Below, one piece after another: positions 34,318 to 46,138 of a stretch of 64,000 nucleotides of DNA. Numbering within the stretch: position 1 is the first letter of the stretch; every line of letters begins with the position of its first letter. The DNA lies in NCBI RefSeq assembly GCF_030272615.1, contig NC_081409.1, positions 18,230,260-18,294,259 on the forward strand. The letters run 5' to 3'. Below the pieces are notes generated by a model, which was not told the DNA's origin, did not search any database, and worked only from the letters and a program-made list of their open reading frames with translations. Source of the stretch: Cryptomeria japonica. Taxonomy: Eukaryota; Streptophyta; Pinopsida; Cupressales; Cupressaceae. The position numbers were made by a program, and so were the translations under genes.

Positions 34318-35533
34318 TGTAGACGTATAAATCTGACCACTTTCCTAAGTGAACATTTAATATTCATTTTAACCTCACTCCTCTATATAATTAAATTCTT
34401 TATATTCATCTATTTGATTAAATGAATTACTCAATTTATTTAGTTAAGTTCACCTAAGCCTTTTTCTAACCTTTAATTAAATAAATAAACTTATTTAATT
34501 AATTCCCCTTTCTCCCCTTTTAATTAAATTTACATTTAATTAAATTAATCCTTGCAACTAATAAATCTAATTTATTTATTTAAATCTGCCACTTATATTT
34601 ATGCAACTTGGATCTATTTTTGTTAAAATAAAGTAATTTATTTTAATTAAAATTCCCCTCCATCCACTTGCATTTTCGTACATCTCCCACCTGCCTCCCT
34701 AAAACCCTTTTAGATTCTTCTAATCACTTCCAATTTAGCCTAATCCATCTCCTAAATATTGTCGCATCCCTAAGCAAAGGGAAGTCTCTTCTCAAACCCT
34801 CAAAGTCTTCAATAGCCATTAAAGGCTTTATGTCCTCAACAAGTTAACCCTCAAAGTCTTCATAACCATTAATGGTTAACTCAACTTTCTTGCATGATTA
34901 GAGACTTTCACTCTAACTCAACCCTCATCTAACCCAAGGGTCTCATCAAACATTCATGGCTTTAACCTTGGTTATCCCTTTAACCCTTGCACAAGAGTTT
35001 ACCCTTTGGGTAAAAGCTTTATCCAATGGATGACCCTAACCTAACCTTAACCCTTACCTCCTAAGGTAACAGGCTTCATGTCTTCTCAAACATTTAATGC
35101 TTTTTACATCTCCTCTCAAACAATCTCTTGTTGACAATTGTCACCATTTCATTGGTGAGAATTGTGAACATGGATTGATAACTTTCAATCCTGGCCCTTG
35201 TTAAGATTAATACAATCTTGACCATCCATTGCCCTATTTTTCCTATAAATAGAGCTCTCATTCTCTCATTTTGATATCTTCAAGTTTCATGCATCTTATC
35301 TATAGTCATTTTACTAAGCATTTAACCTCTCTTTGATAAAATTCATCTTAATAGCATTTTAGAAGTAATTTTAAATATCATAGCATATCCATGTTAGACT
35401 AGTATATCATGCTAGGATAAGTTCACTAATCCATTATCTTATCATCATCTTTTATGCTAGTTTAAATCATCATAGATTCAATATCATACATATCTCGGAA
35501 TGCATTCATGCTAAATTAATCAAACATCACTCA
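34318..35533 (+). repeat. 5' LTR of T2 (~1.2 kb, right end estimated)
   Basis: It aligns with the two pieces of the 3' LTR (59073-59614 and 63287-63780) as far as 35340, which supports an LTR and not a host repeat. The block 34390-34660 is AT-rich with repeated TTTAATTAA words. The right end is placed at ...CACTCA (35533), before a possible primer site TGGAGTTGTCATTCC, because the matching part of the 3' LTR is outside the window. That end is uncertain by tens of bases. Confidence 0.75.
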
Positions 35534-35864
35534 TTTTTGGAGTTGTCATTCCTAATTCACTTTGCTCAGTGATCTGAGAGCAAAGGCATTGACTTGAGGG
35601 ATCCTGTGAGATAGAGAAAAATGGAACACCCCTTGGGAAGTTGAGCTATTCAATATAGCTCCCATAACTTGCACCAAGAGTCTCATTGGTGTGTGGATCT
35701 TTTGAAACCTGACTTTTGTGTTTCTGTACCCCACATTTCCCGCACACAATAAGAATTGTATAGACCTTCCAAACTTAGACTGCACCATCAACCAATTTTG
35801 ATCTGTTACAAAGCACTCTCTCATTATGTATAAGATCTACAACTTTATTTGCACACCTTAATTC
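35534..35864 (+). other. T2 leader, first part
   Basis: A 330-bp stretch between the T2 LTR and element R. No gene. It ends in AATTC (35860-35864), the left copy of the R target duplication. Confidence 0.6.
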
Positions 35865-36637
35865 TGTTAGGAATCCCATAGATACTGAGAGGGGGGGGGG
35901 GGTGAATCAGTATCTAACTGGTGAGTAGAATTTCTTGAATTAAAACATGCAGAACATATTATAACAGTGTACCGGTATGCAAGAAATAATGCAATAAACA
36001 GAATCAAGAACATCCACATGAAAAGCACACCATAACACAAGGTTTTAACAAGGAAACCCGGTGTGGGAAAAACCTCGGTGGGATTTGTGACCCTCAATAT
36101 TCACTCACTGGCCAATAAGAGAATATTACTTACAATAGGGGCTTGCACATGCAGGAAGGCCAACTGCCTAGAGCTCACTGCTCAATGGGAAGTCTCACTG
36201 ACTTACAATGAGGATTATACAAATCCAATATCTTGTACTGCTTTACAATAGCATCTATAATGCCTGATCCAGTACCGGTTGCTGCTTTGCTTCTTACATA
36301 AACCCTTAGCCTATATTTTGCTTAATAGGTCTACCTCTCTCATACCAAATGTCTACAATGATCTCTTTTATATATGAGTCATTTTACAATTTGCCAAGTC
36401 AGCTTACAAAGTTTTTACAATAATAAACAAAATATAATATAACAAAGTCCTATCGACCTCTGTGTCGGTATACTTCTTTTCTTTGTGCTGGTGTCGGTGT
36501 TCTGAGTGCCGGTGTAGAGTGTGATCTGCTGATGTCGGTATAATGCCTTTGTCGGTGCCATAGGATTGCAAGGTTGTCATCAATGACAAAACCTTCAATC
36601 ACATACAATGTCTCATTGGAGTGTGCATATGCCAACA
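35865..36637 (-). repeat. 3' LTR of R
   Basis: 773 bp. It differs from its partner by a longer G run near 35890, about 20 missing bases near 36330, and scattered transitions. It shares with LTRs A, C and E3 the words GTCATTGATGACAA (minus) and the G-run end. Confidence 0.92.
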
Positions 36638-36650
36638 ATCTCCCCCTTTG
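36638..36650 (-). other. Polypurine tract of R
   Basis: The minus strand reads CAAAGGGGGAGAT immediately before the 3' LTR (TGTTGGCATATG). A good plus-strand primer. Confidence 0.85.
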
Positions 36651-36826
36651 GCATTGATGGCAACACTCATGAGAAATTTTAAAAATGTATCCAAAAATGT
36701 GAAGTCCAAAAATGTGTGTGCTCCCCCTGAGCATATGATTCCTGTGATATTGAATTTTCTCATCCCACTACACCCCCTTTGGCATCAATGACAAAGGTTG
36801 TCAAGATGTCAGTAGAGTTTGTAGTT

Positions 36827-39800
36827 TCAACCTTGTAACTGGGTGGTTACAATTTGAAAAAGATCTCCCAAAATCAAGTTTATACTATCCATAAACTTCT
36901 TGCTATCCTTTATTGTTGTCTCTGTTCTCTTCACTGTACTGGTGAGATGTTGCAAATGCTCTGCCGGTGTTTTTTGTCCCTGTATTAGTGCCTCAGATAC
37001 TTCCTTCTGTAGTGATGCTAGATAGTCCAATCTTGGACTTAGTTTTAATCTCAAATGTTTTGCCTTATTCACTATTCTTTCTCTCTCTCTTTCCAATTTA
37101 AGTATAATCTTCTTCAAAATTTGTTATCTTCTCCTCAAAAACTGATAGTGTATCAGGTGAGTTAACAAAATTATCTACAAGTTTATTGATCTCATCCTGT
37201 ACCTTGCTCATCTTTTTGTCTATATCTACAGTCAAAAAGTTTGCCTTACATGTGTCTTTGTACAGAGTTTTGTACTCTTTCAATAAATTACACAATTTCG
37301 ATAGAAGTGTGTCAAAATTTCTGTTACACTTCTTTATTTGCTCATCAAAGAATTTTTGCTTTTCAATTTCTACTTTATCCTTCAATGACTCTTCCTTTAT
37401 TTTCTCAATGTTTTCTGTGATATATTTACACAGTGTATCAAGTTGTCCTAAAGAATCTTTATTGTCTATATTACAGTTAGGAGCAATTACCTTCAAAATT
37501 GGTATGGTATCATCAATTGCCTTATAAGCTTGTGAGTTGTAGTTTGTTATCTTTTTGATTGAATCTAATAGTACCTCAGTCATATTAGTTGATTTGTAGC
37601 CTGATGATGAACCAACATTCTGAGTACCGTCAGTGAAAGTAATCAAGCTTGTATTGACCTCTGGTAGGTCTGTTTGTGTCTGCATTTCTTTAAGCAATGG
37701 TTTTTCTATTTCTCTAGTTGCCTGTGGCATTGTTTCCTTATGTTCATGTTCTTGTTGTTGTTGTTCCTGTTCTGGAGCCTTTTTCTCTGTTTGTTGCATT
37801 GTCTCAGTCTGAGTCTCTACCTTTTGCTCTTTATCTTCTGTCGGTTTCTCCTGTGTGTTTTCAGTTTGCTCAGCTACCGGAGGCTCACTAGTCATGTTAG
37901 TCTTATCAGCTATATCTTTGTCTACCACTATGTTGATCTTTTGAGTATCAACATCCACAGTATATAAGACTTCAGGATTAGGACTACCATCCTCTACATC
38001 CATACTCTCAGCTGTCGGTTGATCTTTTGTAGCTGTTGTTTTTATCGGTGGAGTAATCAAAGGAGGTGGGGGTAAGTTGTCTCTAACCTTGATACTAGGT
38101 GGTCCACCAACTTTACCTTTACCCTTGTCTCTATCTTTCTGATAAACTTTTATGGGTTTGGGGTTCCTGTATTCTTCTTGTTTTTCTTTTACAACTAGGA
38201 ATATATCCCATCCATTTTTTGTTTCCTCAGTCACCTCATTAACTCTTCCAACCATTAAAGCAATGTGTCGGTGTGCAGTAGAAAATACTGACCGGTTGGC
38301 TTGAGCAATTAGGTCATCAATTTCTTTGGGTGAGTTTACCGGATATACAACAAGTAGTTTTTCAATCTTTATTTTCTTGTCCAGTTCTATTACTGCTTGT
38401 CTTCTTGCTTCCAGTCTCTTAAATAGTTCATCTGGAATTTCATTAACTACTTCCATCAAAAACTTCTTATACATGTCCATATGCAATATAACACTATTTT
38501 CAACTTGTTCTTTTTCATCAGTTGTTAAAGTGTCATATGTTTTCTCTATATTTTTCAATTTACCTTCCTCTGTAATTTCATTCAGCAGTATATCAAGAGA
38601 GGCCAAGTCTTTGTTTGTCCTCTTCTTCTTTTTGGGTGTCAGTTTCTTCTTCTTTGGTGTAGCCTTTCTTACCAGAGATCTCACTGCTTGTTGTTTTTGT
38701 CTTGTCCTCCTGGGTGAGGGTGTGGTTGCCGGTGAGGGATCTCTTTTCCTTACAACTCTTTTGAAAGTTGCAGGCATGTCACTCCCCGAAGAAGTACCTA
38801 CCGGTGATAAGTGAGTTTCAGGTTGTGAAGCTGCTAACTCATCCTCTGTTATACCGGTTGTCTTCAACAGATCTTCTTTGATGGCCTTTGCTTGTCTGGA
38901 ACCTTTCCTTACAACTACCTCAACCTTTTTCATTATTTTCTTTGATTGTATTTGGCTTTCAATAGTTTCTGCACTACCAAATATTTCTTCCTTAGGTTCT
39001 CTGGGGGCTTCTAGAAGTGCTTTAGCATATGTTTCAATTATATGATCATCTATTTCATAGCCCATCTCGGTTACCCAAACTGTCCTAGGAATGACTGCTT
39101 CCATCCAGATTTCATCCTTCTTGATTACAAAGCATATTTCATCTCTGTTCTGTCGACAATCTTTTGTGATAACCTAATTCTTTTCTTCACTTTGGCCTTT
39201 AATGCTTGAAAGAAGTCATAAATATTGTTTTCCTTGTCTTCTCCCATGTTATTGAATAGTTTTGTTAACTGTTTACCTACCGGTATATCATATCCAAGTT
39301 CTTTGTAGCCTATATCGGGAACCTGTTTGGTTATATGTAGCATCAGACATACTAACATATTTCCAAACCTAAAAGTTCATTTTTTGTCCTTCTTAATATT
39401 TCCAAGGTTGTCAATTAATTCATCTTTTAACCATTCACATATATCAATCTTTGCATTATCTGTGACCATATCATAAGCACTCTTAATGCATAAACTTGAA
39501 ACTAAATTGAGTCTATTTGCATGAGTAGCTTTATACCCTAATATCATGCTGATAAATCTCACATTAATGTCTGTTACATCATTAACTCTTAGGGACCTTT
39601 TGTCGAATGTTGCACCAGTTAGGTTTGTAACTAGGTCATTGGATACCTTTTTGGTTTTATCTGGCCTTTTACCAGTGGTCGGTAACCCTATGACAGCTTT
39701 CACAGCTTCCTTAGTGATTTTGTGGATTGCATCTAACCAGAAAAATTCACCATGTACCCTGCTTAAGACTATCCTAATCACATCCTTGGGGAATTCAGGA

Positions 39801-40111
39801 ATGCTAAGGATCTTTGTAAATCCTAGGGTTTCAATGATCTTGTATTCATCTTTTACATTGTCGGTTTTATCACATATCACAGTTTTAAACATGGTTTTAA
39901 TCTCTTCATCTCCTAGTTCCTCAATGTTGCAGTGGATGTACATTCTGGGGTCTTCAGTATAGACAACTCCCTTGGGAATTTGAGAAAAAGCACCTAAGGT
40001 ATCATCTTTCTTTGCTACCTCGGGAACTAACTGAAATACGGGCCTAGGTCTTTTTATCACTTCGACAATAGTAGGGTTTTCTATATATTCAATTGTAGAG
40101 GTGGATGCCAT
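36827..40111 (-). CDS. R ORF2: large protein of unknown family (~1,100 codons, lightly broken)
   Basis: It starts at ATG 40111 (MASTSTIEYIENPTIVEV) and reads through three breaks to TAA/TAG near 36827. The breaks are an in-frame TGA at ~39377 (Arg expected), a one-base shift near 39120, and another near 37110. The first ~330 residues are globular, with GEFFWLDAIHKITKEAVKAV followed by IGLPTTG and an RFGNMLVCLMLHITKQVP segment. The first of these recalls the I/LGLP motif of plant mobile domains, but I cannot assign it. The middle is disordered and highly charged, with a KKKKLTPKKKKR nuclear-type basic patch. Next is a Gln/Glu-rich stretch (~residues 700-790). The last ~300 residues are coiled coil. 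No enzymatic motif is seen. A TATA-like box upstream suggests separate expression. It could be a captured host gene or an element-specific factor. Confidence 0.6.
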
Positions 40112-40251
40112 GATAAAATACCTTTTGTTGCCTTTAGGATGGATGAATGCTTGGAGTGTTCTTGCCTCTTGCTCTAAATACCTTAGCTCGAAATCTTCGC
40201 GCTCTTCGTACGTTTGAAATCTCGGTGAAATGGAATGGAGCCAAAACCTCA

Positions 40252-40259
40252 ATTTTATA
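40252..40259 (-). promoter_or_regulatory. TATA-like box upstream of R ORF2
   Basis: The minus strand reads ACTATAAAATTG at about 141-148 bp before ATG 40111, which would give a leader of ~115 nt. It lies between the end of ORF1 (40415) and ORF2, inside the element and far from the LTR promoter. This suggests an internal promoter; not tested. Confidence 0.4.
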
Positions 40260-40414
40260 GTGTCTTTTTGCCATCTACCACATTAAATGCATGCCGGTTA
40301 AGTATTCACTTAACATTGTCTGGCGGTAAAAAGTAATTTCCAAGTTCTTATCTCTAACCGAGGGAATAATAGCACATGTGTCATTAGATTGCCAAACCCT
40401 CAAGGAAACTTTCT

Positions 40415-41571
40415 TCAATTAGACGAAGAACTTCCTGCCAGTGGAGCACTGCTCTGTCCTGCTGATGAAGCATCACTCTGTCCTGCCAGTGAAGCATTGA
40501 TTTGTTCTACCGGTGGAGGAGTATTCCCAATATTTAGATCAGCTTTTCTAATCCATTATTTTGAGAATTCTTGCTTAACTTCTTCAACTTTTTCTTTACC
40601 TTTCAAGCTAGAACTTTTGTTGTCTGTCGGTGATCCTTTACTTCTACAGAATTTTGCAATATGCCCAATCTTGTTACATGCATAACAAGTTACATTATTC
40701 TTCTGAATAGCTTTCCCATAACCTATGCCGGTTTGTGTTCTGCATTGATTAGATAAATGTCCAAATCTTCCACAAATATAACATCTCACATTCATTCTAC
40801 AATTTTCAGAGTTGTGACCAACTTTGTTGCATTTAGAACATTGACCCGTGGGTGTGTTGATAATCTGATAATTTCTAGATCTACATTCATTTGCTCTATG
40901 ACCATACTTATTACAATTAAAGCATTTTCCATTGAATTTATAAGCATTAGGTTGTCTTACCGGTTTGCTGTAATCCTGAGTATTTGCAGTACCGGAGCTT
41001 TCACCAACTTCAAAGCCAATTCCAGAAGTGTCACCTTTAGGTTTTTTATTCTTCAGCAAGGTGCCAAGTTCTTCTGAGATTTTCTTGAATTTTTCTTTAT
41101 GTTGATTTGCAGTTTCTAGTTCTCTTTCTAAGACTTCTTTTTGTCTCATCAATTCATTTGAGTCATTCTGAGTATGCATCAGATCTGTCTTCAACATGTC
41201 ATTTTCATAGCTAAGTCTTGTATTCTCATTTGCTGCATCACTTAGTCTTCTGGTCAATTCTTCTTCATTCTTCTTCCTATCCTCAATCTCTTTGCAAAAT
41301 CTCATAGTCATATCCTGCATCTCATTCTTTGTTGTCATGTTCTCTTATTTCAACTTACTTATCATATCATTAAGTGATTCATTTTCATCATTCTCATTTT
41401 GCAATTTTTCACAAAGTTCTTTCTCTTATTTCTTGCAACAGTAAAATTTTCTTGAAGTGCCTGAATGATATCCTGAGCTGCCCTTAAATCATCTTCTTGT
41501 TTGATATTTTTCAATTTCTCTACATCATATTCTAAAAGAGCTCCTTCAAGTTGCTTCATCAGATTTTCCAT
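40415..41571 (-). CDS. R ORF1: coiled-coil protein with four CCHC zinc knuckles
   Basis: It starts with ATG 41571 (MENLMKQLEGALLEYDVEKL), ~60 bp inside the primer site, and ends with TGA at 40415-40417. Three lesions are seen: a frame slip near 41420, a TAA at ~41350 and a TAA at ~40556 (both where CAA/Gln fits). The first ~200 codons are a continuous coiled coil. Four knuckles follow: CFNCNKYGHRANEC, CSKCNKVGHNSENC, CYICGRFGHLSNQC and CYACNKIGHIAKFC. The tail repeats SLAGQSDASSAGQSSAPLAG. Retrotransposon gag proteins usually have one or two knuckles and a capsid-like domain; here no capsid-like part is visible. Four knuckles resemble CNBP-like nucleic-acid binders. Its likely job is binding element RNA. 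It may be a gag that lost its capsid half. Confidence 0.75.
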
Positions 41572-41627
41572 CTTTATCAATGTCAAGATCTTCCTCAAGC
41601 CGTTAGGCTTCTGAAAATAGAGGACCA

Positions 41628-41640
41628 GGCTCTGATACCA
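41628..41640 (-). other. Primer-binding site of R
   Basis: TGGTATCAGAGCC on the minus strand, two bases from the 5' LTR, identical to that of element A. Confidence 0.9.
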
Positions 41641-41642
41641 AT

Positions 41643-42435
41643 TGTTAGAAATCCCACAGATACTGAGAGGGGGGGTGAATCAGTATCTAACCGATGAGTA
41701 GAATTTCTTGAATTAAAACATGCAAAACATATTATAACAGTGTACCGATATGCAAGAAATAATGCAATAAACAGAATCAAGAACATCCACATGAAAAGCA
41801 CACCATAACACAAAGTTTTAACGAGGAAACCCGGTGTGGGAAAAACCTCAGTGGGATTTGTGACCCACAATATTCACTCACTGGCCAATAAGAGAATATT
41901 ACTTACAATAGGGGCCTGCACATGCAGGAAGGCCAACTGCCTAGAGCTCACTGCTCAATGGGAAGTCTCACTGACTTACAATGAGGATTATACAAATCCA
42001 ATATCTTGTACTGTTTTACAATAGCATCTATAATGCCTGATCTAGTACCGGTTGTTGCTTTGCTTCTTACATAAACCCTTAGCCTATATTTCGCATAATA
42101 GGTCTGCCTAATATTTTTCCTTAACACTTCCTCTCTCATACCAAATGTCTACAATGATCTCTTTTATATATAAGAGTCATTTTACAATTTGCCAAGTCGG
42201 CTTAAAAAGTTTTTACAATAATAAACAAAATATAATATAACAAAGTCCTGTCAGCCTCTGTGTCGGTATACTTCTTTTCTTTGTGTCGGTGTCGGTGTCC
42301 TGAGTGTCAGTGTAGAGTGTGATTTGTTGATGTCGGTATAATGCCTTTGCCGGTGCCATAGGATTGCAAGATTGCCATCAATGACAAAACCTTCAATCAC
42401 ATACAATGTCTCATTGGAGTGTGCATATGCCAACA
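41643..42435 (-). repeat. 5' LTR of R
   Basis: 793 bp. The minus strand begins TGTTGGCATATGCACACTCC and ends GGGATTTCTAACA next to the primer site. Confidence 0.92.
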
Positions 42436-43399
42436 AATTCATCTTTGCTAATTGAATAGGAAGCTTCCACAACTCTTTTGTCACACTTTCTTGACAATCA
42501 CACTAGCAATGGACCTAGATCAACAATATATATGCATTACAATGATAATTACATTCACAAGTTAACCTAAAACATAATTAAAATATTTGCAAGTCGAGCA
42601 CAAACAAATTCCTTAAACAAACATGTTGTTGGCTTGGTCTTAAAGCCCACACGGTACACTAGGAGTAGGAACACACTATGTGTTGTTGTAGCATTGTAAA
42701 TCGTACTCCTTTATTAGTATGTCCAATTTCACACTCTCCTAGCACTCATTTTAGTATTTCTCATTACTCTATACATTATAGGACCTTAATGTAATTAATT
42801 AATATTTAATTCATCATTGGGCCCTTAAATCTAGGTTTACCCATTATCCTTTATTATCCTTAATCCTACTTCAATTTCAACTTCCAAAACATATTACACA
42901 CATCTATACCTCTTGTTTTGAGCCACTAAGCTAGAATTGGCATTAGAACCCCATTATCTTGAATCCTTAGAAATTCGAGATAAAGTTGTCAAGATCAGAT
43001 TGGTCACAGTCCCTTGGTCCCATAATTTTTTCCTCGAATTTTGGGAGGATAATAAGGTGGTCCTACGCTATTAAAATCTAGCTCCATGTGAAAATAAACT
43101 AAATCTATATCGGCCTAAAGGTGATTTTAAGGTGATTTTAATTATGAAATCCATATATAAGGCATCCATGTCAATTCATTTTCAACATCTCATCTCATGC
43201 TAGCATTATCATCCAATTAAAGAGCAATTCTTCTTTCTCAAAAGCATATTTGATTCAATGAGCAACTAACTATTTCAAAACATCTTCATATTATGTTTCA
43301 ATTACGATTTCATGGTAGATTTTATGTGATTTATCATGTTATTGCATCAACGCATGGAGGACTTATCCTAAGAGAATTGCATCACCTATTAAAGGTATA

Positions 43400-43760
43400 A
43401 ACATCTGCATTCAAGTATTTCAATTTCAGATCTAGTCGTGCCCTCAAAAGGCAAGCTTTTCCAATTCAATTCAAGTTCAATTTTTATTTCAATTAGGGTT
43501 AATTCCAAACCTAGGGTTTGACCTAGGTAAACCCCTATCCACAACACCCTTTTTTCCTGTGTGCAGCTACAGGTACCCAATGAAGCTAGGAAGATTAGAA
43601 AGCAACTAGGACCCTAGAGAAAAGCACCCAACCAAATTTCATTAGGAAGTGCATGCACCATGGCACTTTGGGTGCCATGGTCCTAAACTAGGGCATTCTA
43701 GGTGCTATGGTCCTCCTAGCACAAGTCCAAAGTTAATTGGGAGCAGTTACAGTGTCTTAG
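43400..43760 (+). repeat. Old relic resembling LTR D
   Basis: Words and order match LTR D near 61900-62000: GGGTTTGACCTA, AAACCCCTA, then TGTGTGCAGCTACAGGTAC (D: TGTGTAGGTTGCAGGTAC). Past this, 43640-43740 has degenerate copies of a GGTGCCATGGTCCT repeat, recalling the D 31-bp unit. Boundaries could not be set. Confidence 0.4.
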
Positions 43761-44094
43761 GCACCCACTTTCAAACCTATGTTCATAAATTCAACTGCTT
43801 GGATAGGGATATGCCCTGAACACTATCAATACATCAATTTCAGCTCAATTATTAGGCAAAGGTGCCCTTTTGAATTTCCTTTTCATTTTTGTACATGTTC
43901 TGAAGTTTCTCTATAGCACATAGCTCTGGTAGAGGAAAAGGCATAACTGTAACCAAAGAAGGAAAATTTTAGGCTTGTGAAGTCCACCTTCAAGATTTGA
44001 TTGTTTTTGCTAACTGATTTTGTGCAGGCTCTAACCTTTCTGTGCAAGAGCAATAGGAATTAGTTTAAGATTTTCTTTACTCTCTTTCAAAGTT

Positions 44095-44607
44095 ATTAAA
44101 AAGAACTCACCTTCCTTTTTTTGCAAAATCTTAAAATGAACCTCATGATTTCTTTAGGGATGCTTAAAATGAACTTCATACTCTCTTTTGGTGTTTAAAA
44201 CAAAACTTCATCTTTTCCTTATTTGCATGGGTAAAAAGAACAACAAAGCAAAAATTTTCATTCTTGCAAGTTAGGAAAACACTTCGTTTAGGTTTAAAAA
44301 GAACAATAAATTTACTTTTCAGTTAGCAAAGGTAAAAAGAATTTCACCTTCCTTTGGTGCCTAAAAGGATTCATTTTGATTTATTGCAAAAGTAAAAGAA
44401 CCCCACTTATTATTTTGTGCAAAGCAAAGGAGTTGTTCACGATTTTCCTTTTGTTGACCAAACATCATGATTTCTTTTGTTGACCAGGATTTCTAATTTT
44501 TAGATAGAAAATCATGCTATACAAGGTTAAAAAGAACACGATACTTTTTGGAGCAACATCTCCAAATAGAAAGAAAATAATTGCTTGAAAGGGTTAAAAA
44601 GAACACT
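44095..44607 (+). repeat. Dispersed GTTAAAAAGAAC motifs in T2 leader
   Basis: Copies or near-copies occur at about 44095, 44230, 44297, 44330, 44393, 44527 and 44595, irregularly spaced, in the same orientation relative to the element as those of T1 (8337-8785). Confidence 0.6.
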
Positions 44608-45448
44608 TGTGTACCTTGTCTCGAAAGTGGAAGGTATATGCTCTCCCCTTAATTGGGTGACCAAAAAGCTAAACCACTCTTTCATGCTTTCTTCGTTTCA
44701 AGCATTTAAATCCTTTAGCAGGTCTGCCCTCCCAATTTGCTCTTAGATTGTCATTTAAATGGTCAGTGAGAGAGGAACGACCTAAGTGGGAAACGACTTT
44801 ATCACCAAGTGTTCCAACCCACTATAATCAAAAGTGGAGGCTGACGAAAGTCCCCTTCAACGATTTTGCTCAGTGATTAGCCCTCCTTCGGTATGTTTAA
44901 GATACGTAAATCCTTTTTTATAAAGGTTGGGTAGCCTCCCGATGGAGTTTATTACTGAAGACCGAACGAAAGTCTGATTAAAAACCTTAGCACTAGAAAC
45001 TTTGAGCCAAGTCAATATCCAAACATCTTCAATATCATAGTGCAAGGGTGGGGAAGAATCCACCCCCAAGATCACTCACCATATATCTCTAAGATAACTA
45101 CTCAATTGTGAAGCAATTCACTTTGAGTTAATTTATGGCAAAAGGCAAAAAAAGGGGCGCCCCCTAGGGGTGACAAGGTTGTTTGAGTTGACGGAGTATC
45201 GAGTCTAGTGGGCTATAATGTTGTTGATGACCCTTGAATAAATAGTCTATCTAATTTGTATTACTTGTTATCTAATCTAGTGAAAACATCAGAGATTTGA
45301 ACACATCCTCACAAAACATACACTATTTGTCTAACATAGGCAAAATTTGTTCTCTTTTGTGTGTCGTGTTTGCAATTTATTTTTCACAAAATTATCCCTA
45401 AAAAACACAACTGTTAAAAATCTCAAAACAACAGAAACAAAGAAATCA

Positions 45449-45800
45449 GAGCAGCTTAGCGCATAGGAGCAACTTCCTAGCACGTATCAATCATTTTGTA
45501 GCGCATATGCACCAAAACTTAGTGCTCTCAGCCTTCACTTTAGCGCATAACCAGTTTCAGACTAAGTAAACTTTCAGTGGTGCTTTGTGTTACCAGCTTA
45601 GCGCATTTTAACATCAACTTAGTGCGTAAGAGGCATATCTTAGTGCTTTTCAGGGACATATTAGCGCGTAACCTTTCCAGTCAAAACAATTTCAAACAAA
45701 TCTCAGTCGACATGTAGAAGAGGCAGTTTAGTGCATAGAGAACTTTACGCAGCACATCTAGACCATTAGTTAGCATATCCAGTTTCTACTTTAACGCATA
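45449..45800 (+). repeat. TTAGCGCAT array in T2 leader
   Basis: About twelve degenerate copies of TTAGCGCAT (variants TTAGTGCG, TAGCACGT, TTAGCGCG, TTAACGCAT), 20-40 bp apart, just before the gag-side ORF. Same sense as in T1; inverse of the array at 58215-58480. Confidence 0.75.
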
Positions 45801-46138
45801 TTCAAAATCAAGAAAAAAATAGAGAGCAAACCAGGAATTTCGGGAAAATTTTATCACCAGTTGTGAGTACCCTTTTTGGTCCTTTGTCGAAACCAGTAGT
45901 CAAAATCTGAATCAGGTTATCAGAGAAAACAATTCCAAAATCAAACAAGCATCCTTAGAACAAATTTTTTGAATCTTAAACTAGCTCGAGATAAGACTTC
46001 ATCCAACCAAAATCAGGCAGTACCATCACATTGATCAAAGTTCCACCATCTAACAAATCCTATCACAAACAACATACCAAGTTTAATCCTTGAGTTGTCA
46101 AATCAAGTTTCCATATCGGGAGACTTTATCCATATCAT

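Larger units (their letters stand above)
35865..42435 (-). mobile_element. R: pol-less LTR retrotransposon with zinc-knuckle protein and a large ORF2
   Basis: 6571 bp flanked by a perfect 5-bp target duplication AATTC (35860-35864 and 42436-42440). The LTRs are 793 bp (41643-42435, 5') and 773 bp (35865-36637, 3'), TG...CA. The primer site TGGTATCAGAGCC and purine tract CAAAGGGGGAGAT are both intact. The interior has ORF1 (coiled coil plus four CCHC knuckles) and ORF2 (~1,100 codons). I found no protease, RT, RNase H or integrase motif, so transposition must have relied on another element. It inserted into the T2 leader. By eye the LTRs differ by a few percent plus one ~20-bp indel, so it is younger than T2 and its frames are much less damaged. 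Confidence 0.92.
42436..46138 (+). other. T2 leader, second part
   Basis: 3.7 kb, no supportable gene. It starts with the right AATTC of R. 42640-43760 looks like inserted, D-LTR-like material (see the next entry). 44095-44607 carries GTTAAAAAGAAC motifs. 44550-45300 is the block conserved with T1, including GGCGCCCCCTAGGGGTGACA near 45156. 45449-45800 is the TTAGCGCAT array. Confidence 0.6.

Noticed and set aside
38326-38814. 162-codon plus ORF in element R
   Set aside because: Complement of Lys/Ser-rich ORF2; hydrophobic composition is an artefact of antisense reading.
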